Assembly (NCBI GenBank): GCA_030693565.1
Contig: JAUYAJ010000448.1
Coordinates: forward strand, 1-13,138
Origin: Rubrivivax sp.
GTDB taxonomy: Bacteria > Pseudomonadota > Gammaproteobacteria > Burkholderiales > Burkholderiaceae_C
Reading direction: 5' to 3'
Length of the DNA stretch: 13,138 bases
Shown here one piece after another: positions 1-7,842 of the stretch (within the stretch, counting starts at the first letter, position 1; every line of letters begins with the position of its first letter). The notes under the pieces were generated by a model. It was not told where the DNA came from. It saw nothing but the letters and a program-made list of their open reading frames with translations, and did no database searches. Both the position numbers and the translations under genes were made by a program.

Positions 1-1054
1 TGATCTCCGTCTGACCGAACATCTCGTTGACGCCAACGCCGAGCTCGTCGCGGCACCAGTCGAAGACGGCGCTGCCGACGGCTTCGCCCGCACTCATCAA
101 GGCCTGCAGCCGCAGCCGGTAGCGCGTGCGTGGCGCCGGCACCGCCTTCATCATCGCCTTCAGCGCGGTCGGGAACAGAAAGCTGTGGGTGACACCATGG
201 CGCTGCATCAGCTCGAAGGCTTTCTCGGGGCCGAAGCGGCCGCGATAGCCGAGGATCTCGCCGCCGAAGTACAGCGTCGGCAGCAAGGCGTCCATCAAGC
301 CGCCGGTCCAGGCCCAGTCGGCCGGACTCCAGAACACGGTGGCGCCGCCATCTGCGCCGGCTGCGAACCAGTTCTGGCTGCAGACGAAGCCGCTGAGGTT
401 GCCGATCAGCGCCCGGTGCGGGATCAGCGCGCCTTTGGGCGGCCCGGTGGTGCCGCTGGTGTAGATCAGCACCGCGGCGTCGTCGGCGCGGGTGCTGGCA
501 GCCTTGAAGCGGCCGCTGCGGCGGCCGAGTGCGGCCTGCCAGGACAGGTCGCCCTGGGCAGCACCGGCGCCGACGCTGACCACGGTTTGCAGCGCCGGAC
601 ATTCAGGCCGCAGCGCCGCGACGGCGGCGAGCGCCTGGGCGTCGACGATGGCGACCTTGGCACCGCTGTCCTGCAGCCGGTAGGCCAGCGCCTCGGGGCC
701 GAACAGCATCGACAAAGGCATCGCGACCGCGCCCAGCTGGTAGATCGCGATGTGCGCCACCGCCGTCTGCGAGCATTGCGGCAGCACGATCGCCACCCGG
801 TCACCCGGCACCACGCCGATGCGCCGCAGCGCAGCCGCCAGCCGGTCGGCCTGGTCTTGCATTTCGCCATAGCTCAGGCTGCCGCTGGCGCCGCCGTCGT
901 CTTCCCAACGCACCGCGACGCGGTCGCGGTGCGCCGGGTCGGCGGCCCAGCGGCCGCAGCAGGCATGGCCGATGTTGAAGTCGGGCGGCACCTGCCAGCG
1001 AAATTCGGCATGCAGGCGATCGTGGGCAGTGGCGGCAAAACGGCGCTTTGACAT
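1..1054 (-). CDS. Acyl-CoA synthetase, AMP-binding family (partial, C-terminus outside window)
   Basis: This gene encodes an adenylate-forming enzyme that would activate a carboxylic acid with ATP and load it onto coenzyme A; the exact acid cannot be told. The 351 visible residues carry the AMP-binding P-loop YTSGTTGPPKG (about 198-208), a WSPADWAWTGG segment (242-252) typical of medium-chain/acetyl-CoA-synthetase-like enzymes, SAGE (321-324) and NEMFGQTE (343-350). Family members usually have about 540-570 residues, so roughly 190-220 C-terminal residues, including the mobile catalytic lysine domain, lie beyond base 1. The ATG at 1054 is preceded by an in-frame TAA twelve bases upstream, which excludes a longer start; the ribosome binding site is weak. 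The gene is divergent from the HD-GYP gene. Family assignment is firm and substrate is unknown. Confidence 0.93.
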   Translation of the reverse strand, partial: MSKRRFAATAHDRLHAEFRWQVPPDFNIGHACCGRWAADPAHRDRVAVRWEDDGGASGSLSYGEMQDQADRLAAALRRIGVVPGDRVAIVLPQCSQTAVAHIAIYQLGAVAMPLSMLFGPEALAYRLQDSGAKVAIVDAQALAAVAALRPECPALQTVVSVGAGAAQGDLSWQAALGRRSGRFKAASTRADDAAVLIYTSGTTGPPKGALIPHRALIGNLSGFVCSQNWFAAGADGGATVFWSPADWAWTGGLMDALLPTLYFGGEILGYRGRFGPEKAFELMQRHGVTHSFLFPTALKAMMKAVPAPRTRYRLRLQALMSAGEAVGSAVFDWCRDELGVGVNEMFGQTEI

Positions 1055-1116
1055 GGCCCAAGCTTAAGCCGGCTGAGCAGCCTGCACGCCTCCGGCATTT
1101 CCCGCAGCGCCACCCT

Positions 1117-1143
1117 TCAAGTTGCAGGGCCAAAGGTCGATAA
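1117..1143 (+). promoter_or_regulatory. Candidate sigma-28 (FliA) promoter upstream of the HD-GYP gene
   Basis: The element TCAAGTTG (1117-1124), an 11-base spacer and GTCGATAA (1136-1143) match the flagellar sigma-28 consensus TAAAGTTT-N11-GCCGATAA at 6 of 8 and 7 of 8 positions with exactly the consensus spacing. Transcription would start near 1150, which favours translation of the downstream gene from the ATG at 1211. The match is seen directly; its activity is inferred. Confidence 0.5.
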
Positions 1144-1210
1144 GCCCCCTGTGAACCTCGCTATGTCGTTCGTGGCGTCCACGCCAGCCAGCAACCACTC
1201 GAAGACCAAT

Positions 1211-2332
1211 ATGCAAGTCACAGCACTCTCTGTCGTCAAGCAACGCATCCAAGTCGGTGTGCCGCTGCCATTCAACGTCCGCAACGCCGACAAGACCTTG
1301 CTGCTGGCGCGCGGCCAGACGGTCGGCAGCCAGGCGCAACTGGACGCCTTGTTCGAACGCGGCGCACTGGTCGACATGGCCGAACTGCAGACGGCCGCCG
1401 AACAAGCCTTGCAGGCACCGCGCGATCAGCTGCCGCGCCTGTGGTCGCAGAACATGGTCCGCGTGGGCATGGCGCTGCAGGATGCACCGCACGAAGGCTT
1501 CACCGGCGCGCTCGACGATGCGGCCAAACCGGTGCTGTCACTGATCGAACGCGACCCCGACCTGGCGATTTTCCAGGTCCTGCGTCACGAAGGCGGGGCG
1601 CAGATGGCATACGGCGCCCGCCGGTCGGTGCACACCGCCATCACCGCCTACCTGGTGGCCCAGCGCCTGGGCTGGGAGGCGAGCGACATGGAGCGTGTCT
1701 TCAAGGTCGCGCTGACCTCCAACATCTCGATGCTGGCGCTGCAAGGCCAGCTGTCCAAGCAGACCACGGCGCCGACGCGCGAACAGCTGGCCGACCTGCA
1801 GTCGCACCCGCTGCGCAGCGTGCAGATGCTGGCGCTGGCCGGCGTCAAAGACCCCGACTGGCTGGGCGCCGTGGCCAGCCACCACGAACGCGAGGACGGC
1901 AGCGGCTACCCCAGCGGCTGCACCGACGTCAGCGACATCGCCTCGCTGGTGCGCCGCGCTGACGTCTACACCTCCAAGCTGGCTTCGCGCTCGCAGCGTG
2001 ACGCGCTGGCCGCCGACCAGGCCGGCCGGCAGATGTTCATGGAAGACCCCGGCCACCCGATGACGGCGGCGCTGGTGAAGGAATTCGGCATCTACCCGCC
2101 GGGCTGCCATGTGCGGCTGAAGAATGGCGCGCTCGCCATCGTCGTCCAGCGCGGCCCGACGGTGGCCACGCCCATCGTCGCCTGCCTGACCAACGAGCGC
2201 GGCGTGCCGCTGCCAGCGCCGGTGCGGATCGAGACGAACTCGGCCAGCCATGGCGTGGCCGCCATCGTCGCCGAGCGCAGCGTCAACGTCAGCATCACGG
2301 CGGACAAACTGATGGCGCTGGTCGCCCGCTGA
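1211..2332 (+). CDS. HD-GYP-like domain protein with degenerate HD dyad
   Basis: HD-GYP proteins normally hydrolyse the second messenger cyclic di-GMP in the cytoplasm. Numbering from the GTG at 1151, the C-terminal hallmark HHEREDGSGYP is intact (244-254), as are the upstream metal-ligand histidine equivalents H161 and H219 and an aspartate in RRADVY (D271). The usual ALLHDIGK motif, however, reads ALTSNISM (187-194), so the HD dyad and the lysine are replaced. Catalysis may be lost, leaving a binding or sensory role. The first ~130 residues have no domain I can name, and a ~90-residue tail follows the GYP region. Candidate starts are GTG 1151, ATG 1163 and ATG 1211. I prefer 1211 (373 residues) because the putative FliA promoter would start transcription near 1150 and GAAGA lies six bases before this ATG. 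Confidence 0.85.
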   Translation: MQVTALSVVKQRIQVGVPLPFNVRNADKTLLLARGQTVGSQAQLDALFERGALVDMAELQTAAEQALQAPRDQLPRLWSQNMVRVGMALQDAPHEGFTGALDDAAKPVLSLIERDPDLAIFQVLRHEGGAQMAYGARRSVHTAITAYLVAQRLGWEASDMERVFKVALTSNISMLALQGQLSKQTTAPTREQLADLQSHPLRSVQMLALAGVKDPDWLGAVASHHEREDGSGYPSGCTDVSDIASLVRRADVYTSKLASRSQRDALAADQAGRQMFMEDPGHPMTAALVKEFGIYPPGCHVRLKNGALAIVVQRGPTVATPIVACLTNERGVPLPAPVRIETNSASHGVAAIVAERSVNVSITADKLMALVAR

Positions 2333-2342
2333 GCCGCGGGCG
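2323..2342. terminator. GC-rich hairpin between convergent genes
   Basis: CGCCCGC (2323-2329) and GCGGGCG (2336-2342) form a perfect 7-bp stem with a 6-base loop that contains the TGA stop of the HD-GYP gene. It sits where the HD-GYP gene meets the convergent acetyltransferase gene, so a bidirectional terminator is plausible. No T-run follows on either strand, so it is not a classical intrinsic terminator. Confidence 0.3.
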
Positions 2343-2348
2343 CCTTCG

Positions 2349-2849
2349 TCAGCGGCGAAAGCCCGCCAGCGCCTGCCCGCTGATGCGGCAGATGCGCCAT
2401 TCCGGCATCACCGTCGCGCCCATGCGCTCATAGAAGCGGATCGCGTTGGCGTTCCAGTCGAGCACGCTCCATTCGAAGCGGCCGCAGTCGCGCGCCACCG
2501 CCAGCGCGCCCAGGTGCGCCAGCAAGGCGCGGCCGATGCCGCAGCCGCGGTGCATGGGCTGCACGTACAGGTCTTCCAGATAAAGCCCGGGCTGGGCCAG
2601 GAAGGTCGAGAAGTTGGTGAAGAAGAGCGCAAAGCCCACCACCACGCCGCCGACCTCGGCCACCACCGCCTCGGCCGCCGGCCGCTCGCCGAACAAGTGG
2701 CGCTGCAAGGCTTCGGGCGTGGTCTGCACCAGGTGCGACAGCTGCTCGAAGTCGGCCAGTTCGCGGATCAGGCCGGTGACGGCGGGCATGTCGGCGGGGC
2801 TGGCGGGGCGCAGGATGTGGGCGTCGGAATTCATGGTGAAGTTGGTCAC
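2349..2849 (-). CDS. GNAT family N-acetyltransferase
   Basis: This 166-residue protein has the length of a single GNAT domain, which transfers the acetyl group of acetyl-CoA to an amine. The acetyl-CoA-binding loop is clear as HRGCGIGRALL (about 100-110), following the strand LEDLYVQP (91-98). The C-terminal part has WSVLDWNANAIRFYERMGA (127-145), a pattern resembling diamine/spermidine acetyltransferase-like enzymes, but the substrate cannot be decided from this. The chosen start is a GTG at 2849 because AAAGG lies seven bases before it; the ATG five codons later lacks such a site. The gene is convergent with the HD-GYP gene (16 bp apart) and divergent from cas3, and nothing links it to CRISPR function. 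Confidence 0.9.
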   Translation of the reverse strand: MTNFTMNSDAHILRPASPADMPAVTGLIRELADFEQLSHLVQTTPEALQRHLFGERPAAEAVVAEVGGVVVGFALFFTNFSTFLAQPGLYLEDLYVQPMHRGCGIGRALLAHLGALAVARDCGRFEWSVLDWNANAIRFYERMGATVMPEWRICRISGQALAGFRR

Positions 2850-2920
2850 GGCCTAACCTTTGTGGTTCGCGTTGCCCGCATTCTGGGGGCATCCGAAGGA
2901 CTGTGGAGAGGCATCGTACG

Positions 2921-2941
2921 GTAGCTCGTTTTTTGAGCTAC
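2921..2941. promoter_or_regulatory. Inverted repeat just upstream of cas3
   Basis: GTAGCTC (2921-2927) and GAGCTAC (2935-2941) form a perfect 7-bp inverted repeat around GTTTTTT, ending 13 bases before the cas3 ATG. It lies in the 105-bp divergent region (2850-2954) that must hold the promoters of cas3 and the acetyltransferase; I could not identify convincing -35/-10 boxes there. It could be a repressor operator or a hairpin that hides the cas3 start. No T-run follows on the plus strand, so it is not an obvious terminator. Confidence 0.35.
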
Positions 2942-2954
2942 TGGCCTGCACACA

Positions 2955-5684
2955 ATGCGGCGCATGTTCCAGCCCATTGCCAGCGTCGCGACCCCTGCAG
3001 CAAGCCGGTTCGATGGGCTGTCGCCAGGCGCGCGGGCCATCTGGGCCAAGAGCGGCGACGGCGAACGGTCGGCCATCGGCCACGGACTGCTGGCCCACAT
3101 GCTGGACGTCGCCGCCGTTGCGCAGAGCGTGCTGGAACTCGAGTCGCCCCAAACGCTGGCCTGGGCCGCTGCGGCATTCGGCCTGCCGTTGCCGGGCGCC
3201 AGCCGCTGGATCGCCGTCATGGTTGGTCTGCATGACCTGGGCAAGGCCATTCCCGGCTTCCAGGCCAAGTGGGCGCCTGGCCAAGCCGCCGACGAACGCG
3301 CCGGGCTGCCCTTCAGGCCCGCCGACGCCGCCAAGTCCCAGCACGACCTGGCCAGCGCCTACGAACTGCAGCGTTTGCTCGCTGGGCTGACGGGCTCACC
3401 GGCGAGGGCACGCGCCGTGGCCGGGGCGGTGGCCGCCCACCATGGCCATGTCTTCGACAGCACCACCGTACACGATGCACGCCGGCCGAGCGAACACGCC
3501 GCCTGGGCCAGCGCCCGCGCTGAGATCTTCGCCGCCTATGTCGGCGCGCTGGCGCCGCAGGCCGTCGCGAGCGATGTGGAACTGACCTTGCCAGCGTTGG
3601 CTTGGTTGGCAGGACTCACAGCCCTGGCGGACTGGGTCGGCTCCAACACCGACTGGTTCAAACCTGGCGAACGTGCCGAAACCCTGACCGGCCACCACGC
3701 AGCCGCGTTGACGCTGGCGCAACGAGCCCTGGCCGAGATCGGCTGGCCCACTTATCGGCCCCTGCTGCAGCAGACCGCCACAGCCAATGAACTGGTCGCC
3801 CGCATCGTCGGGCAACCGGCAGCCGCGGCGCGACCTCTGCAATCCGCCGCCGACCGCCTGCTGGAAGGCGCCAACGGGCCGCAATTGCTGATCGTCGAAG
3901 CGCCTATGGGCGAGGGAAAGACCGAACTGGCCCTGCTGGCCCACCTGCGCCTGCAGGCGGCGCTGGGCCACCGTGGCCTTTTCATCGGCTTGCCCACCCA
4001 GGCGACTGGCAACGCGATGTTCGAACGCACGCTCGCCTTTCTGCGGGCCTTCGGCTGCGACGCCCCACTGGACATCCAGCTTGCCCACGGCGGTGCGCAG
4101 GTGCTGGCGCCTGACAGTCTGGTGGCCTTGCGCGGCATTCACGGGACGGCGGGCGACGACGTGCGTTCCTCGGCCTGGTTCTCGCAGCGGCGCCGGCCGC
4201 TGCTGTCGCCTTACGGCGTCGGCACCCTCGACCAGGCGCTGCTGGCCACACTCAACGTCAAACATCACTTCGTGCGCATCTGGGGTCTGGCCAACCGCGT
4301 GGTCGTGCTCGATGAAGTGCACGCCTATGACACCTACACCAGCGGGCTGATCGAAGCCCTCCTCCGCTGGCTGCAGGCCCTGGGTTGCTCGGTGGTGCTG
4401 ATGAGTGCCACGCTGCCGCGAGCCAAGCGCAACAGCTTGCTGCGTGCCTGGGGTAGTGATGCAGCTACAGTGCCCGAACTGCCCTACCCGCGCGTCATGG
4501 CGGCTGGCGCAGGCACCGTGCGCGGCGAGCACTTTGCCTCGCGGCCGCAGGCCAGCATCAAGCTGCAGCCGGTCGACGAGGACCTGGAGTCGATCGCCGC
4601 CACCGCCGTGGCCCATGCACGCCAAGGGGGTTGCGGCGCGGTCATCGTCAACACCGTGCAGCGCGCGCAGGAACTCCACGGTTTGCTCAAGGCGCAGCTG
4701 GCGGGCGTGCTGCAGCCCATGCTCTTTCATGCCCGCTTCCCGGCCGACGAACGCCAGCAGCACGAGGCTGCCGTGCTGGCCACCTTCGGCCGCGACGTCG
4801 CCCGCCCGGCGTGCGCGCTGCTGGTGGCCACACAAGTGGTCGAACAAAGCCTGGACATCGACTTCGACTGGCTCGTCAGCGACCTGGCGCCCGTGGACCT
4901 GCTGCTGCAACGAGCCGGCCGGCTGCACCGGCACGAGCGTGCGCGCCCCGCGGCGCACGCCACGCCTTGCCTGACCGTCGCGGGCTTGCGCTCAGATCGT
5001 CTACCTGACCTGAAGACCACGCGCTGGGGGCTTTACAGCGAATACTTGCTCTACCGCACCTGGGCATTTGTCTCGCGGGAGAGCCATTGGCATCTGCCGA
5101 AAGACATCGACCGCCTCGTGCAGACCGTCTACGGCGACGACGAACTGCCGGCCGGGCTGCGCGACGCCGATTACAAGGAGATCGACATCCGCAGGCGCGG
5201 TGAACACCTGGCCGAATCCAGCGAAGAACGCCTTCTCGCACGCAAGGCCGCTATAGATGCGCGCGATGCCTTCCAGGACGCCTACGCCGGCCGGCCACGG
5301 GGTAACGACGAGGGTGACTTTCCTGGCGTGCGCAACGTCACCCGCCTGGGCCCCGACAGCCTGACCGTGGTGCCCGTGCATATCGACGGCGGCGCATGGC
5401 GCCTGCACCCGGCCGGCCCCGTCTTCGATCCCACCCAGCCGCTGCAGCCGCAAACCGCGCACGCCATCGTGCGACGCCAGATGCGCCTGGCGCGGCATGA
5501 TGTGGTCAAGGTCTTGCGCGCCACCGAGGCTCCTGCCGGATTTGCAGTGCACCCGTGGTTGCGTCACGTCAAGGTGCTCGCGTTGACGGATGGTGCCTGC
5601 ACGCTCGGCAACACGAGAATCGCGCTGGACCCCGAACTCGGCGTGACTTACGGCAGCGCGGCCAGCACAGGGAGCGACAGGTGA
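2955..5684 (+). CDS. cas3: CRISPR-associated helicase/nuclease Cas3 (type I-E)
   Basis: Cas3 is recruited by target-bound Cascade, nicks the displaced strand and degrades DNA while translocating. The 909-residue protein (E. coli Cas3 has 888) has both expected modules. The N-terminal HD nuclease shows H48, GLHDLGK (H93-D94, K97), AAHHG (161-164) and ADWVGS (225-230). The SF2 helicase shows Walker A APMGEGKT (316-323), the DEVH box (453-456), SAT (484-486), FHARFPADER (591-600) and the motif VI region QRAGRLHRH (652-660). All nuclease and ATPase residues I can judge are present, so it should be active. An in-frame TGA at 2934-2936 limits the start to ATG 2955 or ATG 2964; neither has a good ribosome binding site. 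It is the first gene of the cas operon, and its stop overlaps the casA start (GTGA). Confidence 0.97.
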   Translation: MRRMFQPIASVATPAASRFDGLSPGARAIWAKSGDGERSAIGHGLLAHMLDVAAVAQSVLELESPQTLAWAAAAFGLPLPGASRWIAVMVGLHDLGKAIPGFQAKWAPGQAADERAGLPFRPADAAKSQHDLASAYELQRLLAGLTGSPARARAVAGAVAAHHGHVFDSTTVHDARRPSEHAAWASARAEIFAAYVGALAPQAVASDVELTLPALAWLAGLTALADWVGSNTDWFKPGERAETLTGHHAAALTLAQRALAEIGWPTYRPLLQQTATANELVARIVGQPAAAARPLQSAADRLLEGANGPQLLIVEAPMGEGKTELALLAHLRLQAALGHRGLFIGLPTQATGNAMFERTLAFLRAFGCDAPLDIQLAHGGAQVLAPDSLVALRGIHGTAGDDVRSSAWFSQRRRPLLSPYGVGTLDQALLATLNVKHHFVRIWGLANRVVVLDEVHAYDTYTSGLIEALLRWLQALGCSVVLMSATLPRAKRNSLLRAWGSDAATVPELPYPRVMAAGAGTVRGEHFASRPQASIKLQPVDEDLESIAATAVAHARQGGCGAVIVNTVQRAQELHGLLKAQLAGVLQPMLFHARFPADERQQHEAAVLATFGRDVARPACALLVATQVVEQSLDIDFDWLVSDLAPVDLLLQRAGRLHRHERARPAAHATPCLTVAGLRSDRLPDLKTTRWGLYSEYLLYRTWAFVSRESHWHLPKDIDRLVQTVYGDDELPAGLRDADYKEIDIRRRGEHLAESSEERLLARKAAIDARDAFQDAYAGRPRGNDEGDFPGVRNVTRLGPDSLTVVPVHIDGGAWRLHPAGPVFDPTQPLQPQTAHAIVRRQMRLARHDVVKVLRATEAPAGFAVHPWLRHVKVLALTDGACTLGNTRIALDPELGVTYGSAASTGSDR

Positions 5685-7300
5685 GCAGTCCGCAAGTCCA
5701 GACCCCGGCGGCCGAGCCCGCATTCAACCTCCTCGATGAAGCCTGGCTGCCTGTGCGCTGGCTCGACGGCAACACGAACTCCATCGGGCTGCGCGAGTTG
5801 TTTGCGCGCAGCGCCAGCATCACCGGCCTGGCCGAACCCTCACCGCCCGCCTTTGTGGCACTGCACAGGCTGCTGCTGGCCATCACCCACCGGGCGCTCA
5901 CGCTTCACCAAGGCCGCTGGACCGATGCCGACCGCGCCCGCTGGTATCACGAAGGGCTGCCGCTGCAAGCCTTCGAGCACTACCTTGAAAAGTGGCGCGC
6001 CCGCTTCTGGCTCTTCCATCCCACGCAGCCGTTCATGCAGGTGGCGGCGTTGGCCAATGCATCGCAATTGCAATCGCTCAAGCCATGGACGCAGGTTTCA
6101 CTGGAAAGCGCTGGCGGCAACAACCCGGTGATCTTCGACCACTCGGTGGACGACGCGCCATCCACTGTCAGCGCTGCGACCGTGCTGCGTTCGATGCTGG
6201 GTTGCCTGCAATTCACGGCTGGCGGGCCGGTGAAGGTGCTGCGCAAGGACGGCTACGGCCGCAAAGGTGCGCTTTTCGACAGCGCGGCGATCCTGCCCAC
6301 CGGCCACACGCTGGTCCAAACACTTCTGCTGGCGCTACATCCGGCACCACGCGCTGCCGATGAGGCCGACGACGACCTGCCGGCGTGGGAGCGTGCGCCG
6401 CTGCGTCTGGCTGATCTGACCGCCACGCCCACCCTACCCACCGGCCCCAATGACCGCTACACGCGACAGACGCGGGCAGTCCTGCTGCGGCGCCAGCCCG
6501 GCGATCAGCGCGTCTCGCAAGTGCATGCCTGCGAAGGCCAGGACCTGCTGGAGGACGAAAACGCTGCCGACCCGATGAACGCCTATCGCCAGGGCACCGA
6601 CAAGTGGGTGCGCCTGCGCTTCACCGAAGGGCGGGCGCTTTGGCGAGACTTGCCGGCCCTGCTTCCGAGTCCATCGGGTGCCGTGTGGCGGCCTGCGGCG
6701 GTGCTCAGCTGGGCGCAGAACCTGATGGATGCGGGTGGCGCGTGGGACGACGAAGTTGAGCTCACCGTGGCGGGCATGGCTGCGAACCAGGGCAAGATGC
6801 TGGAGTCGCGCATCGAACGCTTCTACTTGCCCGCAGGCTTGATGACCGCCGCGGAAACGGCCGCCGAACTCCGTACAAGGTTGCAGGAAGCCGAAGATCT
6901 GCATCGCGAACTGCGCGCCCTGGCCAGCCGCATGTTCACATTGGCGCTGCCCGACTCCAGCAGCAAGGAGGCGCGAGCCCAGGGGCGTGACGCCGTTGCC
7001 GTCGGCCCCCTTTCGCCAACCTACTTTGCCCGCGCCGAACAGGGACTGCCCGCGTTGATGCGGCAAGTTGCAGCGGGCGACACCGATGCGGCGCGAGCGT
7101 CTTGGTCCGCCACGCTGCACGACGCCGCCCGTCAGGCCTGGGCCGCCGCCGCCGACCTTCTGGGCCCATCGGCCGCCGCATTGCGCGCCCGCGCACTCAC
7201 CGACGATGCCTTTCACGACCTCATCCGCCCGTTGCGGCCCGAGCCTGAAAGCGCCGCCACAAGCCCTGCCATCGCACCAACCCAGGAGGCCAGCGCATGA
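5681..7300 (+). CDS. casA: Cascade large subunit CasA / Cse1 / Cas8e
   Basis: CasA recognises the PAM, helps open the target DNA and recruits Cas3. The 539-residue product starts with the family signature FNLLDEAWLPV (about 15-25) and continues with FHPTQPFMQV, matching the HPFMQ region of E. coli Cse1, then a glycine-rich central region and a helix-rich C-terminus expected to be the four-helix bundle. I see no CxxC zinc motif as in the E. coli protein. The open frame extends upstream to 5555, but GTG 5681 is preferred: it overlaps the cas3 stop as GTGA, has GGGAG six bases before it, and gives the normal family length. The last residues are low-complexity (proline, alanine, serine). The stop overlaps casB by four bases. 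Confidence 0.93.
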   Translation: MSSPQVQTPAAEPAFNLLDEAWLPVRWLDGNTNSIGLRELFARSASITGLAEPSPPAFVALHRLLLAITHRALTLHQGRWTDADRARWYHEGLPLQAFEHYLEKWRARFWLFHPTQPFMQVAALANASQLQSLKPWTQVSLESAGGNNPVIFDHSVDDAPSTVSAATVLRSMLGCLQFTAGGPVKVLRKDGYGRKGALFDSAAILPTGHTLVQTLLLALHPAPRAADEADDDLPAWERAPLRLADLTATPTLPTGPNDRYTRQTRAVLLRRQPGDQRVSQVHACEGQDLLEDENAADPMNAYRQGTDKWVRLRFTEGRALWRDLPALLPSPSGAVWRPAAVLSWAQNLMDAGGAWDDEVELTVAGMAANQGKMLESRIERFYLPAGLMTAAETAAELRTRLQEAEDLHRELRALASRMFTLALPDSSSKEARAQGRDAVAVGPLSPTYFARAEQGLPALMRQVAAGDTDAARASWSATLHDAARQAWAAAADLLGPSAAALRARALTDDAFHDLIRPLRPEPESAATSPAIAPTQEASA

Positions 7301-7842
7301 GCGACTTCCACGAAAGATTCGTCAGCCACCTGCGCAAGCTGGCCGAGCACGACCGCGGCGCACTGGCTGCGCTGCGGCGCAGCCTGGGGTTTGCGCCCGG
7401 CACCTATGCCGCGGCCATGCCCTGTGTGGAGCCCTTTGCCGTCAGCGACGGCACACGTGAACCACAGCGCCAAGCGCTGTACCTCACCGCTGGCCTTTTC
7501 GCCACCAACCCGCGCCACCGAACAGGCACCAGTCTGGCCGGCGCGCTGGCCGAGGTGAAGCTGAAACGGGACAGCGACAGCATCGAGCGGCGCTTCATCG
7601 CCCTGCTCAGTGCCGACGCCGAAGCCCTGCCGGTACACCTGCGCCATGCCGCGTCGCTGCTGGCCGCTGAAGAACTGGCCTTCGACTACGCCGCCCTGGC
7701 CCAGGACCTGGGCCGCTGGCTCGACCCCTGGCAAGACGATGCCCGCGACCGCGTGCGCCAACGCTGGGCACGCGACTTTTACCGCCGCCTGGCCCAAGCC
7801 CCATCCACCGACAACACGCCGACCAAGGAGGACACGCCATGA
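7297..7842 (+). CDS. casB: Cascade small subunit CasB / Cse2
   Basis: CasB is the small, all-helical subunit; two copies in Cascade stabilise the R-loop. The 181-residue product has the expected size and helix-rich, arginine-rich composition, including SHLRKLAEHDRGALAALRRS (10-29), a typical N-terminal pattern of Cse2, and basic segments such as RHRTGTSLAGALAEVK. The start ATG overlaps the casA stop (ATGA), with a perfect AGGAGG at 7284-7289 seven bases upstream. The stop overlaps the casC start in the same way. Position between casA and casC supports the call as much as the sequence does, because this family diverges quickly. Confidence 0.92.
   Translation: MSDFHERFVSHLRKLAEHDRGALAALRRSLGFAPGTYAAAMPCVEPFAVSDGTREPQRQALYLTAGLFATNPRHRTGTSLAGALAEVKLKRDSDSIERRFIALLSADAEALPVHLRHAASLLAAEELAFDYAALAQDLGRWLDPWQDDARDRVRQRWARDFYRRLAQAPSTDNTPTKEDTP

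Noticed and set aside
185..1051. 288-residue plus-strand open frame opposite the acyl-CoA synthetase
   Set aside because: The minus strand carries clear AMP-binding motifs; the plus-strand product is low-complexity alanine/glycine/arginine.
3396..4958. 520-residue minus-strand open frame antisense to cas3
   Set aside because: It is a G+C-driven shadow of cas3, with no recognisable domain, while the plus strand has full helicase motifs.
5555..5680. Upstream extension of casA inside cas3
   Set aside because: The extra 42 residues are arginine-rich out-of-frame cas3 sequence; GTG 5681 has a Shine-Dalgarno site and the usual GTGA overlap.
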